Below are positions 21,913-32,548 of a stretch of DNA of 64,000 nucleotides, in pieces. Made by a program: the position numbers and the translations under genes. The notes below the pieces were generated by a model, which ran no database searches, was not told the origin of the DNA, and saw only the letters and a program-made list of their open reading frames with translations. Source of the stretch: Agroathelia rolfsii (Eukaryota; Basidiomycota; Agaricomycetes; Amylocorticiales; Amylocorticiaceae). Location: the NCBI GenBank assembly GCA_018343915.1, contig JABRWF010000005.1, positions 3,817,001 through 3,881,000 on the forward strand. Direction: 5' to 3'. Position 1 is the stretch's first letter. Each line of letters starts with the position of its first letter.

Positions 21913-24015
21913 TTAGAAACCGCCATATACATCATCTTCATTGTACACCGTCTCCGGACGCTTGCGCTCAGTGAGCTGCGGGGCAGGCTGCTCCTGCTGC
22001 TGTTCTGGCTCCGTTACGACATTCTCGGGCTGAGCGAGCGGGCTCGAATGAGACGCGTTATTGTTAGCGTTCTTGTTTTCAAAGGTGGGGATAGAGACAG
22101 GCGAGAACGGCCTATGCTCAGGAAGGCTGGGCGGGATAGACACAATTCTCTCAACCGCAGCGTAGGTGCTAGGTGGTTCTAGATCCACATCGCTGATAGC
22201 CATCCCCATCTCATTGTCAAATCCGGTAGGAGAATCGGGTTCATCGGCGTAACCATTGACGGAAATAAGTTGCGGGCCAGCGGGCATGACGGGTGAGAAG
22301 GGTGGCTCGTGCGTTTCCTCCAGTGGCTCTTCTTCCATAGGTGACAATGGCACATGATTACCGAATTCCTCCACCTTAGCAGCAGTGGACGGGACTGCAA
22401 TGTCATTCACCATCGTTGCTTCCGAAACAGCAGATGGTGCACCCGAGCCACGATTCTCGTCTGTGTTAAGTTTTCGAGAGATCTCGGCATACTGCGCGGC
22501 CTGGAACGGCGTTACACTAGAGCGGTCAAGGTCCATATAATGCGCGTTGGGATCATTGGGGATTTGAGACATTAAGACATGTGTGCCAGTTGAGGGCTGA
22601 CGAGCAAGCTGAGGAGTGCCGAACGAAGGCTGGCGCATAACCTGGCCGGGAGCAACAGCGGGCTGGAGCTGCGGAGGGATCCCTTGCTGATCGAAGGACG
22701 TGACGAAGGGGGCACTTGAGTTGGCTGTAAATGGAGTGCCAGGCGTGGATGGGTAGCCCATCGGAGGCATCGCATATGGGTTGACTGGCATAACTTGTCC
22801 AGGGATAAACGACATCTGAGGATACTGCTGCTGTTGCTGTTGCTGTGGGTATTCATTGTAATCATGAGGGCTAGGGTTATTGTATACTTGGGGTGGCGGC
22901 ATAGGCAAAGGAACATCTTGCTTGCGCTCGATCATAGTGGGAGGGCGTGGCGCCCAAGGATCATTACTCCTGGTCGGTTTGTCGTCCTCTAACATCACCG
23001 ATTGACGCCTAGCCAAAGCTGCAGACCATTCTTCGTTGTCACGCTTCTGCCTCCAGCGCCGCTGTGAAAAGGTACGTGAGCCACGGGAGAACGTCAGTAT
23101 ATCATGTGACATACCATGAAGAACATGATCGCAAATGCAACTGCAGCAATACCAACACCTGCCGCAACAAGGCCGCCAATAACCGTTCCTGCGCTGACAT
23201 GAGAGCTGGTGGAAGTCGTAGCAGAAGCGCTGGCCGCAAGAGATGGGACGGTAGCTGATGCAGTCCCAGTAGTTGGCTGCACAGTCTGAATTGTGGTTAC
23301 AACATTTCCTGTTGTGACACCAGCAGCCGTAGTAGCCACACCAGGTGTAGTAGCAATCTGGAATACAATTCATCAGTATTTACTGACCCTGCTATCTCAA
23401 GACGGAAATCAAGCGCATATTGTATCTAGAAAAGTGGATGATCTAAAAGGAGACTGGAGTAGAAACTTACTGTATTTGCAGGGGTAGTAACACCGGTAGA
23501 CGTGCCAATGACTGTAGGTGAAGCAGCCGTGTTTGTGTTAGAAGTCGCAGGCGTTGCGATTGTAACAAGCGATGTTTGCTGAGTGGTGGGAGTGGTATTA
23601 GTCGTGGCCGCTTGGGGACTTGTTGTGGTCGGTGTCACCGCCTGAGTTGTCTGCGGTGTCGTGGTGACCTGAGCGACGGTTGTAGAGGTTGTCTGCGGAG
23701 TCTGAGTAGTCTGAGTAGTGCTTGTCGTCGCAGCAACCTGGGATGTGGTGCTGGCTGAAGACATTCAGATGATGGCTCATCCATCAGATATTGTATCAAC
23801 ACATCTAAGTCGAGCATTAATTACGCACTAAATGTATGCTCCACAGGTGGTATGAGTATTTCCGACGTAGAGGTCGTCTGAGCTTTGACTGAAGTCGTCG
23901 TGGCAGTATCATGGGTAGACGTAGGTTCGTCACCAATGCCAGGGAGGGAAATAGTAGTTAAATCTCCCAGGGTGTGGGCTTGTCGCCTATGCAAACGACG
24001 GTGGTTCACAGACAT
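21913..24015 (-). CDS. Mucin-like single-pass membrane protein, putative cell-surface sensor
   Basis: Four exons (24015-23829, 23754-23471, 23357-23115, 23061-21913) give 620 aa. Residues 1-210 are almost entirely Ser/Thr/Ala/Gln/Pro (TTSTTQTTQTPQTTSTT-like), expected to be heavily O-mannosylated. A single transmembrane helix lies at about 214-238 (GGLVAAGVGIAAVAFAIMFF), followed by a basic stop-transfer stretch (RRWRQKRD). The about 380-aa cytosolic tail is Pro/Gln-rich (a Q7 run; PSTPGTPF; SPMEEEPLEE) and ends DDVYGGF. The layout resembles MID2/WSC-type wall-stress sensors and many basidiomycete Ser-rich membrane proteins, but no cysteine-rich WSC domain is present. There is no classical N-terminal signal peptide. 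The transmembrane helix may act as a reverse signal anchor. Function is inferred only from topology. Confidence 0.8.
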
Positions 24016-25100
24016 AGTTTCAGAGAGAAAAGAATGTGATTGTAATGAGTGTTAAGAAAAGAGAGAATCGACTCGCACTGAGCCTCCTAGACTTAATAAA
24101 AAAAGTACAGAAAACGAGAGAGCGACGGCAGGCAACAGGCGGGGAAAGAAGTGTTTAACGACGACAATGGACGACGACCATTTCTTCCTCGATTATCTAA
24201 TCATATTACGTCAGCGACAATAATAAGACTTTCTCATCATCTCGCCCGATGCCGCTCGGGCCGTTTGCTCATATTCATTCGTCTCAAGTCTCAATGCGAT
24301 GCGCACTCAACTTTTATTGACCTTGTCAACGTTGTCAGCCTTCTTTTTCAAATATTAACGGCAGTGTCAACCAGAATCCACATTCGCTCTCATTTTCTTA
24401 GTGAGATATTCCTTCCTCTTGTGTGTATGTACATCGTCTTCACGCAGCATCCAGTCACGAGGTCTTGAGTCGACCCGGAGATTTCGTGACAATCACGGCA
24501 GCCATAACTACCATCGCCATTCGCTACACATGAACCAACAGCGCTTCGAAGTGTTGGACAGCAGCCAAGTCTCGGCTCTCGCCAAATAAATATGTGCCGC
24601 TTACTATTATGTGCCCCTGCGAATCGCTGCCCCTTGGGGCTCAGCAACTGGAGTCAACTAGAAATACTCAGCTATCAAAATTTCTTATGCTCAACTGGTG
24701 GATTATCTGCTATAGGAACTTTGATTTGTGTAAATGGTCCATTATTCATGCCATTGTTCTCAAACAAATTTGCATGTGATTCATGATATCCCCCGAATTT
24801 GTTGCATAATCACAGTTCATGGATAGCTGAAGGCCACGCGGGCACGGCACAACATGATTGGGCTATTTGAGGATACCATGCTCTCAGTTCGTGCGCGCAT
24901 GTACCGGTATTGCCCGATTTATTTTCTTGTAAAAGTCATTGACAACCGTCATTTAGTGTAGGATAGTTTATTTCTTGGTGCTCGACTTTTCTTGACACTC
25001 AAGAAAGGGGCAATATCGCTAATCAGTCCTATTTGGCGGAGCGAATGCTGCCGAATTATATAATGTATCCACATCGCTTGGTGAGTTCATCTGCTCATGC
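24016..25100. other. Intergenic region
   Basis: About 1.1 kb upstream of the mucin-like gene. Short open frames were seen but no family could be recognised. The region ends where the tandem duplication begins. Confidence 0.45.
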
Positions 25101-25698
25101 ATTCAGCCTTTTTATAGAACTATGAACTGGACTGGCGCTCGCAAGATTGAAGGCCTTCACTAATTTTGCCAAAGACCGTTGACTATACAAAATCCAAAGG
25201 AGCGATGTTGAACTAGATATACAATCCAAAGCAAAGTTCTCCAGTGTCAGCGCTCGGTACTGGCATAGCTTTCTTATCATATTAACATGTATGACCATGC
25301 ATGACGCCCTCATATTTACTTCTGTCGTTCAAACAGAGTTTCGATGATTGTGGCACAACAATTCGACATTACAGAATTCCTCTTGAAGCCTTCAGTGATA
25401 TTCTGGAACATCGATATCGCGCGCAGACACATTGAAAACACCCAAGGCACAGTAGCCAGAGATCCTGTTCATTTGATCGCTGATCTCAAAAGCAACAGCA
25501 GTCTGTCAATCTTACGCAGGTAAGAACTTTGATAAGGACCCTATCCCGAGATATCCCGAGATGATTAATAACGAGTATTGACAGACATTCCTGATCAATC
25601 ATGGCAGTGGTCGGTCGCTTGTATCATTTTGATAACATGAACAGATTGTTTAATGCTCGGGGATGTACGCAGCAGTTTTTTTACAGGTATTGGAAGAG

Positions 25699-25706
25699 TA
25701 TATTAG
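25699..25706 (+). promoter_or_regulatory. TATA-like box of the first four-cysteine secreted protein
   Basis: TATATTAG about 60 bp before the ATG at 25759. It is conserved at the equivalent place in the second unit (27015-27022). Confidence 0.5.
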
Positions 25707-25758
25707 ATGGCGCAAAGACCTCAGGACTTCACCCTTCGGCTCAGCTTACGTTTCAGAT

Positions 25759-25965
25759 ATGTTCCGTTACCTCCCACTCGTTATATCTCTGCTACTAACC
25801 ATGGAAGGCGCTCATGCACATGCGACTATAACCCCTGCTCCCGTCGCCACAGCTGCCCCGGGCTCGATTACAAGCAATTGCGTCTACGACTATCTATGTC
25901 ATGGCAGTTCCTCCGGCACTACAATCATTACCACCTGTCTAACAGGCTGTATACCATATAATTAG
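25759..25965 (+). CDS. Small secreted protein, C-X5-C/C-X3-C type (copy 1)
   Basis: An intronless gene for a 68-aa protein. I chose the ATG at 25759 because it starts a signal peptide (MFRYLPLVISLLLTMEGAHA) and aligns with the paralogue's start. The mature part begins ATITPAPVATAAP and carries four cysteines: C-X5-C near residue 41 and C-X3-C near the C-terminus. Copy 2 at 27081 shares RYL, ITPxP, TAAP, both cysteine pairs and a TATA box in the same position. No known domain is recognised. It is probably extracellular; effector-like in size and composition, but nothing shows a target. Confidence 0.75.
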   Translation: MFRYLPLVISLLLTMEGAHAHATITPAPVATAAPGSITSNCVYDYLCHGSSSGTTIITTCLTGCIPYN

Positions 25966-27014
25966 CATATGTATGTCAATAATTAATGGCAAGTAAAACT
26001 GATCTTACTCTTCACATTAAATTCTTCTCGTACTTGCCTTGTCATTTGAACATATGGTAATACTTTAGGCGCACATTCAAAAGGATAGTGATAAATATTC
26101 GAGGCTTGGTATTCCTACTTTGGTTATGTGCTAATGCTAGTATGGTTGGATGTGGTCAGGAGTAACCAACTCGAGTATTTTGTAGATATAAAATATAGGC
26201 ATATATTTGCGCCTGTTGTTATTCAGGCCGACATGATAGTTAAGCACAAGAGTTAGAAGTAAAGTGTACTCTGCCAAGAGTATTCATCCAGTTCCACATT
26301 GCTTAAGCTTTCCGTCTTTCACCCACTCCCCCCACTCCCAACCACAAATTCACCGAAAAAGAACATAAAGATCGGTGCCAATGCGCTTAACGAGGTGCAG
26401 AGTATGGTTATCATTGTATTCGATGATACAAATGCATAATGCCATGAACTGGATTAACACTCGCAAGGACCTTCATCAATCTTGTTAGTGTCAAATGTCT
26501 ACAATTCAAAAAATAATGCTCATTCGAACTGGATGAATAATGCAAAGTTATCTGACGTCGGCATTCAGTACTAATACTAGCGTGTTTTTCTTATCAAACA
26601 TCATCTCAAGTAAGGCACACGTATGACGATGCAAGACCCCTCCATCTTTGCCTCAGACATTCAAATAAATGATAGTGGCGTAGGCTGTTGTGTTCCTATC
26701 GAGTTCTTCAGCCTTATCATGGAACGTCGATATCAGTTATCAATATTTTCAGGTAAATCGAGTAGTAACAGTCGAAGAACAGTACTCCGGAGGTCTCATT
26801 CATTTGCCGGCTAGTCTCAGATGTAAGTTTACATAGGTCATAACGCTGATAAGGGCCCTACAAACATCCAGAGATAATTGACTCGGACAAATACTACCCC
26901 TGCCAGTGATCAGTCGTGACAGCGGTCAGCCTGCTGCATCATGTCGGTCATATGGATAAGACGCTCGATGCTCGGGGATGTATACCGCAGCTTTCTTTTA
27001 TGGCTTTGGGAGGG

Positions 27015-27022
27015 TATATTAG
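27015..27022 (+). promoter_or_regulatory. TATA-like box of the second four-cysteine secreted protein
   Basis: TATATTAG about 60 bp before the ATG at 27081. Counterpart of the box at 25699. Confidence 0.5.
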
Positions 27023-27080
27023 ACGGTGCTCAGACTTGGGAGCTGCTCTCTCAACATACTAGTAGCCTCACGCCGCTAAT

Positions 27081-27314
27081 ATGCTCCGCTACCTACTTAT
27101 CACTTTACCTTTGCTGTTAGCCATCGAAAACCCCATCGTGCACGCATTTGCAGTTATAACCCCTACTCCTATCATCACAGCTGCCCCAGCGTCGTCTTCG
27201 CACAACACTAACACTAATAACTGTACCCACAACGACCTATGTTATCCCCCTACTACTGCCAGTGGTAGCACTGTTAACATAACCACCTTTTCCTGTCCGA
27301 TAATTTGCATATAG
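27081..27314 (+). CDS. Small secreted protein, C-X5-C/C-X3-C type (copy 2)
   Basis: An intronless gene for a 77-aa protein. The signal peptide MLRYLLITLPLLLAIENPIV is followed by HAFAVITPTPIITAAP and a Ser/Asn/Thr-rich segment with three N-glycosylation sequons (NCT, NIT and nearby). The cysteines sit as C-X5-C and C-X3-C, the last ending the protein (CPIICI). It is a paralogue of the gene at 25759, produced by the 1.32-kb tandem duplication. The central linker is expanded by about 9 residues and most surface residues differ, suggesting rapid divergence after duplication. Function unknown. Confidence 0.75.
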   Translation: MLRYLLITLPLLLAIENPIVHAFAVITPTPIITAAPASSSHNTNTNNCTHNDLCYPPTTASGSTVNITTFSCPIICI

Positions 27315-27780
27315 AATTATAACTAAACGTATGTTAATGAGGAGTTGGGATCATATTATAGCTAAATTGAATATTGATCTTTGATTAGAATCCTCTTCCG
27401 CCCGCATGGAAAGACATGTTCAAGACGTAACATCGATAGCATGGTATTCTTCGCTTGGTTTCAATTATGACCAATGGTGTATTTAGGCTGTAATTCCGAG
27501 ATACACATGTTTGGGTTTTAGTTTCCGTGGGTACTGCGATACAGACATGTACTAATGTACAGAGGGAAAATGTATTTTATCACAGGCATCCGCTGCCGTG
27601 ATCACACATTGTTAAAAAGCCGGCGTAACTTGACAAGTCCATCATCTTACACTCCACTCAGTCCCCCAAGCGAAAATTCGCCGAACAAGAACACAAGGAT
27701 CCTTCTACTTACTAACGGGAATCCGAATATGATTATCATCAAATTCGATAACGCAAGCGATTACACTAAGTGACATCAAT

Positions 27781-28315
27781 CATGTATGTTTCTCCATAAG
27801 ATAATTTCGGAGGCCATTGAGCCGGAAGCGTCGCAAATCATCGCGGATTGATTAGCCAGTACCCCTTGCCCTTAGTTTGACTTGGTGGAAAGAACTAACG
27901 CCAGTTAGCGAAGTCCCCCAAAGCGAATACGTGCCCATCGGTACCGGTGTAGTAATACGACTTCTAGAGTCTCCCCGCTCTACAGATCGACCAAAAAAAA
28001 AAGCTCTAAACACCATGTAAAGCTCTTTGTTTCCAATTTGTTTCAAACTTTTGGAGAATAGTACCGTAGGTGCCTGCTTTTACTGTTTGAAGATTAGAAC
28101 AGACCGAGCAACGCTTGTATTCGGCTCAGGTTTATGCCAATCAACCGTTAGTGGATCTTGTATCGTATGGAGAGTAAAGCTGCTATCAATTGGCGCATAG
28201 ATGTGCAGACGATAATGATGACGCATTGGAGCGTGAATTGGCACTATTGAGGTCAAGGAATCAAATATCTAATTCAGAAAAGTCTATGACAAAAGGGGGA
28301 GGGGGCTGACGCAAA
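27781..28315. other. Intergenic region
   Basis: About 530 bp between the partial third repeat unit and the thioesterase gene (minus). It holds an A9 run at about 27992-28001. No gene was seen. Confidence 0.45.
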
Positions 28316-29419
28316 TCAGCCGTTCAACTTGTTGAGCACATCCCAGGCTTCATTTCCGGGGTCGCACTTCCGAAGGCGATCATAATCGTACCACACAATA
28401 GCGCTATCACTGCGGGCCACAATCGCTCGCTGCGCTAGACTGTAAGCAACGGCTTCTAGGTTAAATTCGGTCCGAGATCCATTCGGGTTCGTCATTCGAT
28501 GGCCGATGAGGAGCTAAAATCAGGATTAATCTAAATTCACAAGAAAAGGATAGTGCATAAAGACTGGATGTGACCACATACTGTGTCGGGAAAAGTGACT
28601 GGCCTCTTGAAGTCGATTTTGAGACTCTTCAGGATAAAAGAGATGCCCCGGCCGCGTAAGAACGCCTCGGCCTTAGCTGGTCCACCTAATTCATTACCCA
28701 CTGCAATTATCCATTGCATGCGACCCTGTACCGTATGACTCAGTCGATGATGTCAAGAGCGCGTACAATGCATACCGATTCAAAAAAACGCGCTATAAAG
28801 GAATGAGTCCATAATGAGATGGTCATGAGAATGATAGAATGTTACCATATTGAACGTTATTGACATGTCTTTTGCATTCAGCATCAGAATCCACAAATGT
28901 GTATAGAGTGATGCATCATTGGAGATTGCCGTATATGAATAACATACTGGAATGAATCATGGTCGCCCCACACTATTTTCTGTTCCCATATGGAGTCGGC
29001 GTGATATCCCCGTTTAATGAGCTTTTTCGAAGCTGTCAAAACGTCCTCTAGTCCGATGGGATACGAACTTGCTTTGGGAGTCGCGAAAACAGACGGCTGA
29101 GGGAGCGGTTCACCGACGACAGCTTGGCCGAGCACTTCGTCTGGTGATGCTGGTCCTTGCTCTCCGGGTGCTAAATAGTACGGGGATGAAGGTGCACGAA
29201 AAGCATCTTGAAGTTCCTTGAAACCCGTTCAGCCTGGTGTACTAAGCATGATACTAGCAAGTGATTATGCACCGCAATAGTACTCGTACGCGTAAAGTTG
29301 CCTGTGCTATACAGTTTGTGGATCGCAATAGATAATACAGGACTTCGATTTAGGCGAGGCGCCTTCAGGAAAGACTCGTGTACATGTTCCAAATAGCGTG
29401 GAAGTAACCTGAGCGACAT
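28316..29419 (-). CDS. Thioesterase-like hotdog-fold protein, probably mitochondrial
   Basis: Six exons (29419-29290, 29170-28948, 28868-28846, 28792-28776, 28725-28582, 28513-28316) give 244 aa. The N-terminus MSLRLLPRYLEHVHESFLK is Arg-rich without acidic residues up to the first Glu, like a mitochondrial presequence. The hotdog-fold 4HBT-type signature is VWGDHDSFQHVNNVQYARFF, split over three exons. It is followed by RGRGISFILKSLKIDFKRPV, TLLIGHRM, AYSLAQRAIVARSDSAIVWYDYD and a C-terminal CDPGNEAWDVL. Fungal homologues are annotated as thioesterase superfamily or acyl-CoA thioesterase-like; the true substrate is not known. The first intron (119 nt, GTACGA donor) is the least certain junction. 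The two very short exons (23 and 17 nt) are required by the motif. Confidence 0.82.
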
Positions 29420-32172
29420 GCTTTGCTATGAGTTAAGAAAGAATACGCTTCCGAGAGTGTGACTGTGCAGCGCTAGCCTCGCCGCGTTGCAGGGTAGCGG
29501 GTATTCGTCAGTATCTCATATTCTGTTCCGCCCAGTGATACTCGGTCGTATTTCTTATCTGTTGCATGTGGTCGATGGGCTTGGGAGGAGACAGTATTTT
29601 AGTATAAATATCTGCCTACTTTGTGTGCGATACAGTAGTTTCGAATCGAACCATTGTGCCTACTATTTCTTTGTTTCGATCTCGTGACTAGCCGTCACAG
29701 AGAGTCGCGGCTTTAAGTCTTGAAGCAAGACTTCCGGATTCAAACCAGCCTCTACGTCTTTGACGACATAGTCTGGTTTACATCAACAGCCCCAATCTAT
29801 ACAACTCTGTAACTCAACTCCGGATTCAAAACCCCTTACTTCAATGTGTCCGGGTCTCCGAGAATAATGCAATTGACGCTTAGAACTTGAAGCTATGCGG
29901 TATTGATTAGAATCGCCTCACTGCCAGTGGCACTTATATTCTTCCCAATTCTTCCCGGTTAATATTGTGATGCATTGCATCGATGTGTATCGTACATATC
30001 TCCCCTTCATCATTCAATCTTTCATGCCAAAATATATCATGTCCGCCGGCGGCCATACAATCTGAGGACCCACTTCACAATGAATATACGTAGTATCTCA
30101 TACATATACATGTATGTGAGTAACGTTATGATGATGAGGTGCAGTGCAATCCGGTTCGGAAATGACTATAGGAAGAACAAGTCATCATTACGGACATGCT
30201 ATCGTCGGAAAGTCGAAACGAAAGACTTACGACATCAGGAAAAAGGAAATGAAGCACCAGTAGATTCTTTTCCATGGCTCACAACCGAAAACTGGGAGCA
30301 CCCCGCCTTGAAGCAGGATGTTTTTTGTCGGTATGTACGTGAACTGTGTTTCTTCATGCCCGTTAATTGAGCTTATTGTCCTCGGCCTCAGGATGCTTTC
30401 ACGACCCCTGCCAAGTTCGAGTTTGAGCACATGTATCGGCAACGAAGACGGAAGCCGTTCTTGAACGATGTTGTTACACAGAATACTTTAGTGTCTTCGC
30501 TTGATATATATGAAATATACGGAACTTGAGAAACATGTTTAGGATTCAAGATATGATTGCTGCAGCACCGTGTAAGCATGCCAGCCTTCGGGGAAACCGG
30601 GGGGGGGGGGAGAGGGTATTGAGGAAGTTCTACGAGTAATTTTAGCGATTGAGCTAACTGGCACTGAGCGAATCTTTGCAAGAGATACAGTTTCCGAGTA
30701 TAGCAATAATAGAAATTAGTACTATGTTTAATCATGGTCATAATTCCCCAAACTCAATCATCGCATATCAATTACAAACTATGAGCCTTTTTACAGCGAG
30801 TTCAATCAGTGTTGTGCTGGGGTGTCATCGGAACGGTCAAGCGCGATGAATGTAAACCAAGACGACTGGTATCAATGATTATTGAAACGCCTCAGTACCG
30901 GTGTACTGACGAGCCCGACCCGTCCGAGTTGGAAATGAGAAGGTATCGCCGCAGTCGGAATCGATGGACGATGCCCTTAGTCCCGTTACGTTTAAATGCC
31001 ATTCATCGTGAATCCACAAGACAAAAAGAGGTACCAAGACCAGGAGAAGCACGTTCTGGGCTCAGCGGATAGAGAGGCTTCGCCGAGAAACATCAACATG
31101 TCATTGGAGTTCTCAAGTTGAAATAGAAAATATGGTATAATCGCCAATTTAGTCGCTAGAATACGTTCGTGTTAGCTCGGAGCTTGCTCCACTACAAGTT
31201 CATGCCTCATGACAGGCGTTTGCGTGTCGCAGTGAGGTAGGATGTGACGGATATCATCCAAATTTATAATTTTACTTTTACCGGGCATTGCCAGTGCTAG
31301 AGATGAGAAAAGGCACAGGAATATGATGATATATGCAAAAGGAGCAACGAGCAATCTGTCAGATGTCGAACCGGCTGTGACAGTATTCGGGAAATGACCC
31401 CCTGGCCTTGCTATCAATTAACATCACGCGAGCTTGCGCCTGTGCGGGCTTGCATACATCGACGTTGATCATCATGATTGTGCGGCCATGGTGGCCATCT
31501 TGTTGGCTCTTGGTAGCTAATTACGTAAGCTACCATCCTCCTTACAGCCATGGAACTTGACAGTGGCTGCTATCAACTCGTGTTCGAAACTCTAGCTCAA
31601 GTCGCTCGCCGATTCTTTAATTTCACGAATGACTTTGTTTCTCATCCGAATAAGAATGGCCATGAGACCATGACTCACAATTAAATATCATCATCTCATT
31701 GGTGTGATGATCAAGTTCGTGCCTCGATGCAATCATGCAAACTTGCATAGGAATTGGCCAGGAAAATTTTTCGATGGACTGCCCGTATTAGTCCGGAGAA
31801 TAACAGTTCAACGCTTCAGAACCTCAGCAGTTGCTACGGGATTCCGAGCCTCGTATTGCTCCGTGTATTTACAAGGCTAGCATTATGTTACCCCTGCAAC
31901 GGATAACGTCAAAAATGATACTTGTTTTACAGATACAAGTGCAGTAGCCAGTTCCTTCACAGGTTCGAACTCAAGGCCGGAAGCGGCCGCTCGCGATGTG
32001 CAGTGTCTTAGCCCTGGCACAGCACAGCACAATGCTAGTGGGAGACTGTTGACATGTCTGAAGTTGGCACTAGTCGGGGACCGCTCAGATGGATCAGAAT
32101 CTCACTTGATTTGATGACCGTTCATAAAACATCGGGCACAGTGCGCCGTAGATTGACCCACCAATGAATGAT
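29420..32172. other. Long gene-poor region
   Basis: About 2.75 kb with no supportable gene. It contains a perfect 8-bp hairpin at 29715-29733 (AAGTCTTG, 3-nt loop, CAAGACTT). CCGGATTCAAA occurs twice (about 29733 and 29820). A G-run of about ten lies at 30600-30610. TGACTTTGTTTCTCAT at about 31630 recurs at 32203. Open frames of up to 131 codons lack starts, family signatures or codon logic. Confidence 0.45.
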
Positions 32173-32173
32173 T

Positions 32174-32250
32174 CATAATTCATGAGACAGTCAGCAAATA
32201 CCGTGACTTTGTTTCTCATAATTCATGAGACAGTCAGCGATACCGTGACT
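32174..32250 (+). repeat. Two direct repeats of about 34 bp in the laccase upstream region
   Basis: The repeat is CATAATTCATGAGACAGTCAG followed by a near-identical taccgtgact. It occurs at 32174-32208 and 32217-32250, with a 43-bp period and only two differences. It lies about 300 bp before the laccase start and could be regulatory or a chance local duplication. Confidence 0.7.
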
Positions 32251-32458
32251 ATATTCCTCAAGCGGTCTCCGGGCCAGCACTTAGCGAGAGGCCGATTGGT
32301 GCGCTTCCGCCTGGTGCATCATTCAATATTAATCGAATTGAATGTCCATCATTCAATTACCACTTCTTCTGTTTTTATGTTTGCCGAACCAACGCTTTCG
32401 TGTACCTGAACGCCGACTGGCCCTTGCAATCGTTACTTTATGTGTCGATTTCTCCCAC

Positions 32459-32466
32459 TATAAATA
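32459..32466 (+). promoter_or_regulatory. TATA box of laccase
   Basis: TATAAATA about 85 bp upstream of the laccase ATG at 32549. Confidence 0.7.
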
Positions 32467-32548
32467 CGTCAATGAGGCATCTACACTATGTATCCCCCAG
32501 GCCAACACACCAAATACACTAGCGTCTGTGTCACTCCAGACCATCACC

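Larger units (their letters stand above)
25100..27780. repeat. Tandem segmental duplication, unit about 1.32 kb
   Basis: Landmarks recur at a constant offset of about 1322 bp. ATGAACTGG lies at 25122 and 26444, GCTCGGGGATGTA at about 25650 and 26972, TATATTAGA at 25699 and 27015, and the gene starts at 25759 and 27081. A third, partial unit is visible after 27640. The ATTC(A/G)CCGAA(A/C)AAGAACA(T/C)AA(A/G)GATC segment at about 26348 recurs at about 27676, and TATG(A/G)TTATCAT at about 26403 recurs at about 27728. Copies have diverged but remain alignable. Each of the first two units carries one small secreted protein gene. Confidence 0.8.

Noticed and set aside
29715..29733. Hairpin as a terminator or small RNA
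   Set aside because: An isolated 8-bp palindrome in a gene-poor region with no adjacent transcription unit.
31172..31417. Frame containing a signal-peptide-like stretch (FLCLFSSLALA)
   Set aside because: No ATG precedes the hydrophobic stretch in frame and no acceptor supports an upstream exon.
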